This document shows positions 43,587 to 51,761 of a DNA stretch of 64,000 bases, piece by piece. Source of the stretch: an uncultured Prevotellaceae bacterium. Its GTDB lineage: Bacteria > Bacteroidota > Bacteroidia > Bacteroidales > Bacteroidaceae. The stretch spans positions 124,001 through 188,000 of the forward strand of contig CAMKSE010000003.1 of assembly GCA_946415365.1 (NCBI GenBank). Direction: 5' to 3'. A program made the position numbers and the translations under genes. Position 1 is the first letter of the stretch, and each line of letters opens with the position of its first letter. The notes below the pieces were generated by a model. That model saw only the letters and a list, made by a program, of their open reading frames with translations, searched no databases and was not told the origin of the DNA.

Positions 43587-44645
43587 TTAACTGAAACTTT
43601 CTATGTACTCCATCACCCGTGCCGTGAAGTCGTCGGTGAACAAGAGATAGACAGTGCCGCCTTCTTCAAACAGGTATTGATTGGGGTGCTCGATATATAC
43701 ATTAACCATTCTCTCCTCTAAGTCGTCTTTGTATGGGAATCCCCCCATGTTGTGGATGACCTTGATGTAAACATACCAGGTTGCCTCTTGGTTGATACCA
43801 CTCCATATCTCTGTGTCTGACAGTTCTATTTCGTTGTTCCTTATACAGGTGTCAAGCATACGCCGAATCTGACTTCTGTTCATCTGGTTGATCACGGCAT
43901 CTTGTGCGAGCATATATTTGAAGACCACTGAGAGCAGAGTATACATTCCTATTTCTATACTCTCCTTGCCTTTCATCAGGTCGGCCTTCTGCCAATTGAC
44001 GTCAAGAAACAAAAGGAACGGCTCTGCCAGATCGTCCCGGCTAAGCAGTTCCCTGAAGCCGTTAAAATTGTTATACAACGCTTTGAAACCTGTTTGGAAA
44101 TCATTGAACGCAAAGAGGTCTAAAGTGAACGGATACTCTAAACACACCTCGATGAGGTCTTCTGTACGCATGCTGCCAAGCAGGTTGTCTGACAGTTGCA
44201 TCCTTGCATGCCTTTCCTGTACGCTCAGGTTTTGCCATTCGTCAGTACCTGCTTTTAACGGATAAGTATATACATGTGTGCAAATCCATGGGGCACCAGT
44301 AGTAACAACGGCGTTAAGATCCTCCTGTGTCGTGATGGTTTGCGGCAGTCCATCCTCATTATACAGCTCAGTTCTGGTCTGCGCCCTGGTGGGATACTCC
44401 AAGAGATAGCGTCCTCCATTGTTGTCGCTATGATATACTTTCAGATAGGGCGTCTCTTTTATCTTTTCTTGCAGCCAAAGTGGTTGTTGGGTATCGTCCT
44501 CAGTGAGATAGAAAGCCTTTTGAAGAGGTGTCGCTGGTACACTCGTTTCGATATCCCTCAGTTCTTCATCATCACTGCTACAACTGCACATGCCGATGAC
44601 CAGCATCAGCGTGGCAGTCATAATAAGACGCAAATCTGTATTCAT
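43587..44645 (-). CDS. Lipoprotein, family not recognised
   Basis: A 352-residue lipoprotein with signal peptide and lipobox GMCSC (Cys22). The mature protein is mostly helical and acidic, with PLWLQEKIKETPYLKVYH near its start, LLEYPTRAQTRTELY at about 80-95, and a long helix-rich middle part. The C-terminal YLFEEGGTVYLLFTDDF looks beta. No catalytic motif is evident. It is the last of three consecutive lipoprotein genes that start at 45596 behind composite promoter copy ii. The role is unknown. Confidence 0.65.
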   Translation of the reverse strand: MNTDLRLIMTATLMLVIGMCSCSSDDEELRDIETSVPATPLQKAFYLTEDDTQQPLWLQEKIKETPYLKVYHSDNNGGRYLLEYPTRAQTRTELYNEDGLPQTITTQEDLNAVVTTGAPWICTHVYTYPLKAGTDEWQNLSVQERHARMQLSDNLLGSMRTEDLIEVCLEYPFTLDLFAFNDFQTGFKALYNNFNGFRELLSRDDLAEPFLLFLDVNWQKADLMKGKESIEIGMYTLLSVVFKYMLAQDAVINQMNRSQIRRMLDTCIRNNEIELSDTEIWSGINQEATWYVYIKVIHNMGGFPYKDDLEERMVNVYIEHPNQYLFEEGGTVYLLFTDDFTARVMEYIESFS

Positions 44646-44664
44646 ACTTTTCGATTTAGAACTC

Positions 44665-45156
44665 TTACCACTCTTTGATGTTGAGTTTGCCCTTCAGACT
44701 ATTATTATAGGAGATGTTGAAGCGGAAACGCTCTTCTGCGTGTTTTGCCGAAGACAAATCATAACCATTGATGAAGACAATAGTGTAATCGCCGTTTTCC
44801 AATGGACCAATCTCGCAATAGAGGTCATAAGGGCAGATGCAATTGGCTCCCGCAAATTGTTCCGTCTCAATGATCATGATTTCATTGCCAGAGATGGTGG
44901 CCTGCATCTTCAGTTCGCCAGGCTCGCAGTTAAAACAAGCATTCACATGATTGATCGACAGGTAGCCGTTGGCCAAGGCCTTGTACTCGATAGATTCCTG
45001 ATGGAGTCCATCTCCCCTTGTGGCAGCCACAGACTTACAACCCGTGTTTGCGAATTCTCTCACATGAAACTGCACAGCTTCATCGCTGCTACAACCGTAC
45101 ATACCCATCATCATAAGGACCAAGCCACAGATGATACTTAATACACTCTTCTTCAT
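44665..45156 (-). CDS. Small cysteine-containing lipoprotein
   Basis: A 163-residue lipoprotein, lipobox MYGC (Cys22). The mature domain has five or six further cysteines, four of them in two clusters (NACFNCEPGEL and NCICPYDLYC), a pattern that suits disulfides or a structural metal site. The C-terminus looks like a small beta-sandwich (ENGDYTIVFINGYDL). I do not know a named family. It lies 8 bp after the 45165 gene and 19 bp before the 43587 gene in a run of lipoprotein genes. Confidence 0.65.
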   Translation of the reverse strand: MKKSVLSIICGLVLMMMGMYGCSSDEAVQFHVREFANTGCKSVAATRGDGLHQESIEYKALANGYLSINHVNACFNCEPGELKMQATISGNEIMIIETEQFAGANCICPYDLYCEIGPLENGDYTIVFINGYDLSSAKHAEERFRFNISYNNSLKGKLNIKEW

Positions 45157-45164
45157 ACTAACAA

Positions 45165-45596
45165 CTATTTTATGTATATACGTTTCATCTTGGGGATTGC
45201 TTCTTCAAATGCCTGTACGAAATCTTCGTCATGAAAATCCAGTTGCTCACCATCTTCATAATAACTATCACAGAAGACACAGGAATTCAAATGGTTGTAA
45301 ATAAAATAAAAGACAGATCCGGCACAAACTCCCCGGAACAATTGTGGATTATCCCCCCATTCTTTATTACCTTCTCGGAAAACAGACTTTTCTCGCCCTC
45401 TTTTTTCCTCAATAGAGGATATCCAGGAAATTAGCCACCCTGGAAGGCTTTCAAGATCTACATACTCGACTTCAGCATTGAGGAAACCTCCATTTCCAGC
45501 CATAACATCAGTTGCCTCATCCGAATTGCTGCAGGCGCTGAACATTCCAAGCGAGAGCAGCATACTCACCATAATAAATAAAAGATTCTTCTTCAT
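45165..45596 (-). CDS. Small lipoprotein of the sigma/barrel locus
   Basis: A 143-residue lipoprotein, lipobox MFSAC (Cys22), whose signal peptide (MKKNLLFIMVSMLLSLGMFS) closely resembles those of the lipoproteins at 51342 and 53729 that follow sigma/barrel genes. The mature part has FRGVCAGSVFYFIYNH and a CVFC motif. It is preceded by composite promoter copy ii (45614-45689), and just upstream by the decayed sigma-barrel gene at 45692, so the position parallels the intact modules. Function unknown. Confidence 0.65.
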   Translation of the reverse strand: MKKNLLFIMVSMLLSLGMFSACSNSDEATDVMAGNGGFLNAEVEYVDLESLPGWLISWISSIEEKRGREKSVFREGNKEWGDNPQLFRGVCAGSVFYFIYNHLNSCVFCDSYYEDGEQLDFHDEDFVQAFEEAIPKMKRIYIK

Positions 45597-45613
45597 ACTT
45601 TTTCTTTTTGTTG

Positions 45614-45689
45614 CAAAAATAATACTTTTTACTAATATAGTGTAAGAAAAGGGCTGAAGACTGCATGGGCAGTCTTATAATTAACATAG
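45614..45689 (-). promoter_or_regulatory. Composite promoter copy ii
   Basis: On the minus strand CTATGTTAA (plus 45681-45689), TATATTA (plus 45633-45639) and TATTTTTG (plus 45614-45621) occur in order; the ATG at 45596 follows after 17 nt. Confidence 0.65.
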
Positions 45690-45691
45690 TT

Positions 45692-45916
45692 TCACCAACG
45701 GAGGCGGATGCCAAGTGGCAGAGTGATGCTTAATGGGTGTTCTGTACGGTAGGTCTTGATATTGCTGCCATCGTCGACAAAGTATTGCAGGCTGGGCTCT
45801 AAATAGATGCCGAGATAGTGCAGACGCAGACGTTCTTGGATATAGGCTTGGCTACTGCCAGTCTTGATAGTGGAACTGAGCCTGTATTGCTGATATAAGC
45901 GCTCATTACTCAGCAT
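45692..45916 (-). pseudogene. Decayed copy of the sigma-TM-barrel fusion gene
   Basis: The 74-residue frame joins three pieces of the intact fusion protein encoded at 51900-53543. Its first residues, SNERLYQQYR, match the sigma N-terminus (residues 9-18). Then comes LSSTIKTGSSQAYIQE, matching barrel residues 412-427, then IYLEPSLQYF...PLGIRLRW, matching 510-547. Two in-frame internal deletions thus removed most of sigma region 2, all of region 4, the membrane helix and most of the barrel. It keeps an ATG and composite promoter copy iii. It is not expected to work. Confidence 0.85.
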
Positions 45917-45950
45917 CGTCGATCTTGCTGGATACTTTAGATATACGTTG

Positions 45951-46027
45951 CAAATTTAATTCTTTCTTCTTATATTGTGTTCAGAAGAGCGGAATGACTG
46001 CATAAGGGAATAAGTATTTTAACAATG
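45951..46027 (-). promoter_or_regulatory. Composite promoter copy iii (before the remnant)
   Basis: On the minus strand CATTGTTAAA (plus 46018-46027), AATATAA (plus 45970-45976) and TAAATTTG (plus 45951-45958) occur in order. The region is closely similar to copy v before the intact fusion gene. Confidence 0.65.
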
Positions 46028-46168
46028 TTTTCGATTTAGGGAGTCTCTTCTACTAATTTTAACAATACAGGGCACCTTTATACCCTCTGTAATATCAGGG
46101 AAAACAGTGTGAAAGTATGCCCCCCTACACCTTTTGGGGCTAATCGACTGATTATCAGCGTAAAATTC

Positions 46169-46428
46169 GGGTGTAGACTTCGTAAAAAGTCTGCACCCAC
46201 TCTACACCCACTCTACACCCTTGCAAAATACTGGTCTGGCATTTGAGTATAGGCAAACAGTCGTTTGGGTATAGCCGAACAACCGTTTGAGTATAGCCGA
46301 ACGGTTGAGAAGGTAGGGTTAACCCCCTGCCAGGATAGGGCTTAACCCCTATCAGGAATGCCTTGTTACCTCGTAAAGGATGCCTTCTTACTCTGTAAAG
46401 AATGCCTTCCACGACCCGAGGAAGGCAT
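46169..46428. repeat. Array of 11- and 22-bp phased hairpin units
   Basis: No credible gene lies in 45917-46436. The region holds TCTRCACCC at 46190, 46201, 46212 (11-bp period); TTTGRGTATAG at 46242, 46264, 46286 (22 bp); GGG(C)TTAACCC at 46316, 46338 and GCCTT at 46360, 46382, 46404 (five units, 22 bp). Most units form stems: 46169-46198 (12 bp, one mismatch), 46281-46306 (7 bp), 46334-46353 (7 bp), 46402-46428 (9 bp). Confidence 0.85.
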
Positions 46429-46436
46429 ATTGTCAA

Positions 46437-47069
46437 TCAGAAATTATAACCAATACTTAGGAAAGCTGATGATTGGAGACATTTCTCTACAGCGATCTCA
46501 TAATTATAATCTACTTCTACTTTACCAGTCTGTTTTATGAGACCGAGATTGATGCCGATGTTTGTATAGAATTTGCCAAACGACATGCCTACCCCTTCAC
46601 GCAACCCCACATCAATTTTCTCATTGGTTATGCCATACGACAGATAGATTCCAGAGAACGGTTGTAGCACCATATTGTTTGTGAGATAGAGGTGATAGCT
46701 TAACCCAACAGGAATCATCAACGAATGGTTGTGCAAAGTATGTGTGATCTTATCTTCCGGACGACCGTTTGGATATTGGATAGAAACCATGTGATATGGA
46801 TGCTTGAAGTCTTTGAACTTCGTACCCAGATCCATGTAATAGACACCCGAATCAAAGTAGAGAGGAATGCTGGCTATCTTATAATCAAAAGCCAGTCCGA
46901 CGACTGGCGTGACCAACGCCCTTGGCTCATCAAGATTATACGTGGAGATACCGACGCCCGCTCTTAATCCGACATGAGTCTTAACTGCGTTTTTGTTTGC
47001 TGCGTTGAACTGAGCAAAACTTAATACGGGCATTGCCAATAGTAAAGACAGAAAACAGATCTTTTTCAT
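46437..47069 (-). CDS. Outer-membrane beta-barrel protein
   Basis: A 210-residue protein starting at the ATG at 47069 (signal peptide MKKICFLSLLLAMPVLSFAQ); the open frame extends upstream into the preceding gene, where it is not credible. The mature part has regular alternating strands (VGLRAGVGISTYNLD, PVVGLAFDYKIASIPLYFDSGVYY, FYTNIGINLGL) and ends SIGYNF with a terminal Phe, typical of small PorT/OmpW-like barrels inserted by BAM. It follows the 47074 lipoprotein gene by 4 bp. The hairpin array at 46169-46428 would form its 3' untranslated region. Confidence 0.75.
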   Translation of the reverse strand: MKKICFLSLLLAMPVLSFAQFNAANKNAVKTHVGLRAGVGISTYNLDEPRALVTPVVGLAFDYKIASIPLYFDSGVYYMDLGTKFKDFKHPYHMVSIQYPNGRPEDKITHTLHNHSLMIPVGLSYHLYLTNNMVLQPFSGIYLSYGITNEKIDVGLREGVGMSFGKFYTNIGINLGLIKQTGKVEVDYNYEIAVEKCLQSSAFLSIGYNF

Positions 47070-47073
47070 AAGT

Positions 47074-47823
47074 TTAGTACTGAGATGGGTATGGAGACCC
47101 GCCAAAATAGGCGATGTGGTAAAGAAGTTGGCCAGTCTGGGCATCAACGTATATAAAATCACCCTCCTCCCATACTTGGCGCTTATAGACATAGACCAGC
47201 CGCGGCTTTAATTCGCCGTTTTCTGGGAATGACATGATGGAAAGATAGATGCGCTTGCCCTCGCCCTCGATGGAATCATGGATATAATTCTTCACGATTT
47301 TCTTGGCAGTGGCCATATTGACAGCAGGATTCACATCCAGTTCTCCGATGGGGATAAACGTGCCAGAGGCACTTTGTATTGTTCCATCCTCATATAAATA
47401 GAAATGCCAGTAGCCCTGTTCAACAGGGACACCCTTGTAAAACTGGAAATAATGCGGGTCATTCCGATAGTCTCTGTCATAGAATACCATCTGATTATCA
47501 GCTGTTACAGGCAGGAACTCGCTGAAGAAATCCTCTGTCGTCTTAGGAGGTGCTGGTGAGGGGGCTGGGTCAACGCCTTGGGAACAGAAGATAATATTGC
47601 GGATGATACCATTAACCTTGCTGATCTTCCAGGTGCCGTTCGTCGTCTCTTCAAAGTCATACGAGATAGCATCGAAATCCTGATAGGTAAACTCTGGCGT
47701 TGTATTTCCGTAAACCAAGGCATAGTCAATGTCATCATCGCTGCAACCCGTCAAGGCCGAGCCCACAAACGCTGTTGCCATGATGATCGGCAGCGTCATC
47801 AGAATCTCAAGAGTCCGTTTCAT
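47074..47823 (-). CDS. Lipoprotein with PepSY/FTP-like propeptide domain
   Basis: A 249-residue lipoprotein with lipobox ALTGC (Cys27). The region FQFYKGVPVEQGYWHFYLYEDGTIQSASGTF (quoted in part: GVPVEQGYWHFYLYEDG) followed by MATAKKIVKNYI resembles the FTP/PepSY propeptide fold, normally an inhibitory chaperone of secreted proteases. Here it stands alone, so a protease-inhibitor or binding role is possible. The C-terminal YVDAQTGQLLYHIAY matches the 42678 product. It is driven by composite promoter copy iv and followed by the 46437 barrel gene. Confidence 0.65.
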   Translation of the reverse strand: MKRTLEILMTLPIIMATAFVGSALTGCSDDDIDYALVYGNTTPEFTYQDFDAISYDFEETTNGTWKISKVNGIIRNIIFCSQGVDPAPSPAPPKTTEDFFSEFLPVTADNQMVFYDRDYRNDPHYFQFYKGVPVEQGYWHFYLYEDGTIQSASGTFIPIGELDVNPAVNMATAKKIVKNYIHDSIEGEGKRIYLSIMSFPENGELKPRLVYVYKRQVWEEGDFIYVDAQTGQLLYHIAYFGGSPYPSQY

Positions 47824-47840
47824 ATTCTTTCGTTAGTTTG

Positions 47841-47917
47841 CAAAATTACACCTTATTCTGCTTATATAATAACCAAAAGGCGAAAATCTTGTAAGGGGAA
47901 CGAATTATTTAACAAAG
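47841..47917 (-). promoter_or_regulatory. Composite promoter copy iv
   Basis: On the minus strand CTTTGTTAAA (plus 47908-47917), TATATAA (plus 47862-47868) and TAATTTTG (plus 47841-47848) occur in order; the ATG at 47823 follows after 17 nt. Confidence 0.7.
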
Positions 47918-47919
47918 TT

Positions 47920-47985
47920 TTACCAACGGAAGCGGATACCGAGAGGTAGAGTGAAACTTTCACTAACCGTCTTTACGTTAATAAA
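47920..47985 (-). pseudogene. 3' fragment of a sigma-barrel fusion gene
   Basis: On the minus strand this piece reads VKTVSESFTLPLGIRFRW and stop, matching the last residues of the 51900-53543 product (SVTLPLGIRFRW) at both protein and DNA level. No upstream reading frame continues. Composite promoter copy iv begins directly after the stop. The remaining gap to 48020 shows no gene. Confidence 0.75.
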
Positions 47986-48020
47986 TCATAAATCATGAGC
48001 CAAATAGTGCAACCTTTACG

Positions 48021-48028
48021 TATTTTTG
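48021..48028 (+). promoter_or_regulatory. -7 box of the 48062 operon
   Basis: TATTTTTG lies 33 nt before the ATG at 48062. No clear -33 box and no copy of the composite promoter is seen on this strand. Confidence 0.45.
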
Positions 48029-48061
48029 TTGTTATAGTTATAGACGAACAAATTATAAAAT

Positions 48062-48859
48062 ATGAAACAGATACGTATGAAACGGTTTGGAATGATTCTA
48101 TTTGCTCTGAGCATGGTATTAGTTATATCATGCTCAAAAGAGGATGTGGAGTCAAATAGTGAACCTGTTATCCCAGTTAAGACAAAGGAGCTGACCGGCA
48201 AGTTCGAGGGAAAGTGGAGTTGCATGTCAGAACCATCAACTGGGACAATTGAAGTGTATGATAATTACTTCATTATTTATGAGTTGCCCACGAAGACCAT
48301 AGTCGACGATGTGGTTCATCCCTTTCGATCTTCTTATTCAGACCATCCGGAGATAAAGGACCAACTGAAGGATTCCATTGGGAATTTCTTCTTCGCATCA
48401 TCTTATCAGTACCCAACTTCATCCCTGAGTTTCAAGTATCAATTGAACTCCTTTTCTGACGAATCCTATTGGGCTTCGATTTCAGACTTGAGAGATAGAT
48501 GGTCATTTATCAGTCTATACATCTATACTGACTCTGGTGAATCCATTTGCATAGGCCCCTCTGCCCCATACAATATCTCGTTTAATGTCGAAGCAGACGG
48601 AGTGTCCTATCGTATAGACATGATCAGTAAGGAACATGAAGTCAGTGCAGAGTTTAACATGAAGACTGGAATGTGGACATTCTATTATTGGTTTAGTTCC
48701 TATAGAATATATAACCTGCAAACAGGTCAACAATATGAATATGGCCTCAAATGGGCATTGGTACCTTCTTATAGGAAAAATAAAGAAGACACCAACTATC
48801 TGAAATTCCAAACTTCAAGAAGGACGGGACCTGTAGATGGTAATATTGTTTATTATTAA
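48062..48859 (+). CDS. Lipoprotein of the sigma module (paralogue 1)
   Basis: A 265-residue lipoprotein, lipobox VISC (Cys24), with SKED directly after it. The mature domain is beta-rich (GKFEGKWSCMSEPSTGTIEVYDNYFIIYELP) and is distantly similar to the next product (GIFEGGWQLS...GEIKVDSDQIIFDVP). It is first in the plus-strand operon with a second lipoprotein, ECF sigma factor, trans-envelope barrel protein and small lipoprotein. It might be the sensor or a target of the pathway; that is only inferred from position. Confidence 0.65.
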   Translation: MKQIRMKRFGMILFALSMVLVISCSKEDVESNSEPVIPVKTKELTGKFEGKWSCMSEPSTGTIEVYDNYFIIYELPTKTIVDDVVHPFRSSYSDHPEIKDQLKDSIGNFFFASSYQYPTSSLSFKYQLNSFSDESYWASISDLRDRWSFISLYIYTDSGESICIGPSAPYNISFNVEADGVSYRIDMISKEHEVSAEFNMKTGMWTFYYWFSSYRIYNLQTGQQYEYGLKWALVPSYRKNKEDTNYLKFQTSRRTGPVDGNIVYY

Positions 48860-48870
48860 AAAAGGCTTTT

Positions 48871-49533
48871 ATGAGACGATTAAGACTGATTCTATTATGT
48901 ATGGGTATGATGCTGGCCTTTTCTTGTTCTAAAGAGGAGGACTACACCTCTGAACCTCAGCATAATAACAATATCATCACCCCGTATGGCATCTTCGAGG
49001 GAGGATGGCAACTGAGCAAATATGGGAGAGACGTTACAGGGGAGATAAAGGTTGATTCGGACCAAATCATATTCGATGTGCCCGCAGACTACCTCCTTTA
49101 CAGATTAGGATTAGCAAACGAAGACTCAAAGTCAGTTTATCCCGATGAGCCTTTCTTTAAGACCACATCCGACTACACGTATTATAACACCACCCAGGTG
49201 ATGCGATATTCTGAGCTGGGGTATTCTGCCACATCCATCTATATTAAGAACGAAAGTATAGACAACCAGACGATGCCCTCTAGAAATAATGCGCTCTCGT
49301 TTTACGTCAAGGCCGATGACACAGATTACTGCATCAGCCTAGCTGGCATCAAGGAACAGCCATCAGGAGTGTTTGATAATATCACAGGTCAATGGCAATT
49401 GGCCATACCCATCGACAAAGCCGTCATATATAATAAGAAAACAGCGATGCAGTTTACCATCATCATGCTTGATGAGGATACGCCAGACGAATCGGCGTGG
49501 TTGTTGGTTTTCAGGGGATATAGAAAGAGATAA
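48871..49533 (+). CDS. Lipoprotein of the sigma module (paralogue 2)
   Basis: A 220-residue lipoprotein, lipobox AFSC (Cys19), similar in layout to the product of the gene 11 bp upstream (GIFEGGWQLSKYGRDVTGEIKV, then a conserved YIKNESIDN region and a C-terminal strand RGYRKR). The shared N-terminal motif G-x-F-E-G-x-W suggests one beta-sandwich family produced by tandem duplication. The gene ends 5 bp before the ECF sigma gene. Function unknown. Confidence 0.65.
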   Translation: MRRLRLILLCMGMMLAFSCSKEEDYTSEPQHNNNIITPYGIFEGGWQLSKYGRDVTGEIKVDSDQIIFDVPADYLLYRLGLANEDSKSVYPDEPFFKTTSDYTYYNTTQVMRYSELGYSATSIYIKNESIDNQTMPSRNNALSFYVKADDTDYCISLAGIKEQPSGVFDNITGQWQLAIPIDKAVIYNKKTAMQFTIIMLDEDTPDESAWLLVFRGYRKR

Positions 49534-49538
49534 CGGTC

Positions 49539-50087
49539 GTGCAGGAGACAGAACGACAGCTGATAGAAGCGATACAGGCTGGTGACAAAGGGGCGTTGCG
49601 ACGCCTCTATGAACGGTTCGCCAGATATGCGATGGGTGTGACGCTGAGGTATGTGCCGACGCGAGACGACGCACTCGACATCGTACAAGACAGCTTTGTC
49701 GGCATCCTCACCAACATCGGTACTTTCAAGTATCAAGGCGAGGGATCCCTGAAGTTCTGGGTGGCGAAGATTGTCAGCAATCAAGCCGTCAACTGGATCA
49801 AGGAACATCAACAGCTATCGTTCTCAGACCTAACGTCTGATGAAATCGAGGACGAAGAGGAGGCTATCGTCGAAAAGGTGCCTCCAGACATATTGAATGG
49901 GATGATAGCCCGGCTGCCCCTGAGATACAGGGTTGTCGTTAACCTACGTACTTTCGAGCAGCTCTCCCATAAAGACGTCGCGCTTAGGCTCGGCATTCCA
50001 GAAAAGACATCCGTCTTACTGTTCCATCGAGCCAAGCGCAAGTTAGAAAAGATGATCAAAGAATACTTAAACTCACAGAGGATATGA
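49539..50087 (+). CDS. ECF-type RNA polymerase sigma factor
   Basis: A 182-residue ECF sigma factor beginning at a GTG codon. Region 2 is at about 22-85 (LYERFARYAMGVTLRYVPT, DDALDIVQDSFVGI) and region 4 at about 120-175 (LPLRYRVVVNLRTFEQLSHKD, VALRLGIPEKTSV, a helix-turn-helix). It ends in KEYLNSQRI with a 4-bp overlap (ATGA) with the next gene, so sigma factor and membrane partner are made together. The partner has a short cytoplasmic head that could hold the sigma factor at the membrane. The module repeats, inverted, at 53729-56020. Confidence 0.92.
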   Translation: MQETERQLIEAIQAGDKGALRRLYERFARYAMGVTLRYVPTRDDALDIVQDSFVGILTNIGTFKYQGEGSLKFWVAKIVSNQAVNWIKEHQQLSFSDLTSDEIEDEEEAIVEKVPPDILNGMIARLPLRYRVVVNLRTFEQLSHKDVALRLGIPEKTSVLLFHRAKRKLEKMIKEYLNSQRI

Positions 50088-51289
50088 AAGAGGAAGAATG
50101 GATAAAACGGTTACACGACCATCTGGCAGACTTCGAAGCGCCTGTCCCTGATGATTTGTGGGATAAAATCGAGGCCCGTCTTCCGAAAGAGCTGGTCGCT
50201 GAGAAGCCCAAGGCCCGCATGGTTCCCTTGTGGGTGAGATGGACGGCAGCCGCCGCTCTTGTAGGCATACTCGTCGCAACGACAGTCCTCCTTTGGCCCA
50301 AACACGCGGAAACGCCAACGGCACCAATGGCCTCAGCCACAAAGGAAGGCTATAAAACACCGATGGAATCGACGAAAACGAATGAATCAGAATCTGTCAG
50401 CCCTGTCGTTGCAAGGAGAACGAAGCTTACCTTCAAACAGCCAACCCTCGCAGAGGCAGAGGTAACAGAGAAAGAGATGACAGAGGCGGAGGTAGCAGAG
50501 ATAGCTTCCACGGTTCAGCCGGAACAATCCTCCACAGAGTCATCGGTAGAGGAAAAGCAGAAGACGGAACCATCGCAGCAGAATTTGATACGTGAACTCG
50601 ATGAGAAGATTGCAGACTACAAGATGCAGCACAAACGTCGAGTGGCTGTCAGCCTCTATGCCTCCAACGGCTTCGGCAACCTGTCGAGCAGAAACGGCGT
50701 GTTGATGAGTGATGAGATGTTGGCTTCCTACGACTATGACAGTCGCATGGGGATAAAGTCCACCCGCAGAGGCGGTGACGTCTACCTCGCCAACTACGAG
50801 GAGCGACAGAACTATTACCAGCCCATCTCCTTCGGACTGACCGCAAATTTCCCCATTTCATCGAAACTGTCATTGTCATCTGGTGTCGTCTATACCCGTC
50901 TTCGCTCAGACTTTACCAATGTGGCGGACTACCTCATCTCTCAGCATCAGACCACGCTCCACTATATCGGCATTCCCCTGAACGTGCAGTATCACGTCTG
51001 GCAGTGGCAGGGGCTGAACGTCTATGCAACGGCAGGCGGACAAGCCGATTTCAACGTGAAAGCGCGTCTGGAGGAAGACGGAGTGGAGCATGACATGCAG
51101 AAAGACCGCACACAGTGGTCTCTGGGTGGTGCGCTGGGCGTACAATACAACTTCATCCCACAGTTGGGCGTTTATATCGAGCCAGGCATCAAATACTACT
51201 TCGACAATGGCAGCAACATACGCAATTACTTCAAATACCGTCCTACGAACTTCAACCTTCAGATAGGTATCAGACTGCAAGGTTTTTAA
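50084..51289 (+). CDS. Trans-envelope anti-sigma-like/beta-barrel protein (copy 1)
   Basis: A 401-residue protein with an unusual domain order. It has a cytoplasmic head of about 50 residues (WIKRLHDHLADFEAPVPDDL, WDKIEARL), one membrane helix at 52-71, a Glu/Thr/Pro-rich linker (72-180) and a C-terminal outer-membrane barrel-like domain (about 186-401) ending GIRLQGF with a terminal Phe. The head is shared with the 54201 product and is probably the sigma-binding part. One polypeptide could thus link the outer membrane to a cytoplasmic sigma factor. The start overlaps the sigma gene (ATGA). Confidence 0.8.
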   Translation: MKEEEWIKRLHDHLADFEAPVPDDLWDKIEARLPKELVAEKPKARMVPLWVRWTAAAALVGILVATTVLLWPKHAETPTAPMASATKEGYKTPMESTKTNESESVSPVVARRTKLTFKQPTLAEAEVTEKEMTEAEVAEIASTVQPEQSSTESSVEEKQKTEPSQQNLIRELDEKIADYKMQHKRRVAVSLYASNGFGNLSSRNGVLMSDEMLASYDYDSRMGIKSTRRGGDVYLANYEERQNYYQPISFGLTANFPISSKLSLSSGVVYTRLRSDFTNVADYLISQHQTTLHYIGIPLNVQYHVWQWQGLNVYATAGGQADFNVKARLEEDGVEHDMQKDRTQWSLGGALGVQYNFIPQLGVYIEPGIKYYFDNGSNIRNYFKYRPTNFNLQIGIRLQGF

Positions 51290-51341
51290 GATTAATAATA
51301 TTGCACAAGAATAATTGTTTAACAAATAAATAGTAAGAATT

Positions 51342-51752
51342 ATGAAGAAAACAGTATTTATTCTGATGAGCGTATTGCTCTCATTAGGAACATTCTGCGC
51401 TTGTGGCAATGATGACAATGCCGTTATCAATCCTAAGACGAGCCAGTTGCCGAAGCAGGCCGACTTCATCAAGACGGTTACCGAAATCGGTTATATGACG
51501 TGCGACGCGGAGGATGGCACGTGGATCATTGACGTACCAACGCCTGTTCCGCCTGGTGAGGTTCTGATCGATGGAGGAACTTTCTATTATCTTTATGACC
51601 TGCCTGAAGAATATCAGAAGAAAGGCCTGAAAGTGAAGGCAACTTTAGATGTCTATATCTGCCACCATTTCGATGAGAAAGAGGTAATTATCAAATATGC
51701 AGGCTGGGATTATTACGATGCAGTTCTCAAACAAATTGAGATTGCAGAATAG
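51342..51752 (+). CDS. Small module lipoprotein (copy 1)
   Basis: A 136-residue lipoprotein, lipobox FCAC (Cys21), paralogous to the 53729 product: nearly the same signal peptide (MKKT-FILMSVLLSLGTFCA), then LADFIKTVTE-like start, the motif YYLYDLPEEYQKKGLKVKA and the end YYDAVLKQIEIAE. It follows the barrel gene by 52 bp as last gene of the operon. The constant position after a sigma/barrel pair suggests it is a module component, perhaps a periplasmic sensor or regulator. Function unknown. Confidence 0.75.
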   Translation: MKKTVFILMSVLLSLGTFCACGNDDNAVINPKTSQLPKQADFIKTVTEIGYMTCDAEDGTWIIDVPTPVPPGEVLIDGGTFYYLYDLPEEYQKKGLKVKATLDVYICHHFDEKEVIIKYAGWDYYDAVLKQIEIAE

Positions 51753-51761
51753 CCATCAGAA

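Noticed and set aside
46190..46428. Possible CRISPR array
   Set aside because: Units are 11 or 22 bp with no spacers between them, several different repeat sequences are present, and no cas gene is nearby.
46155..46436. 93-residue minus-strand open frame
   Set aside because: It lies entirely in the 22-bp-phased hairpin array, its composition follows the DNA repeats, and it has no promoter or signal; judged non-coding.
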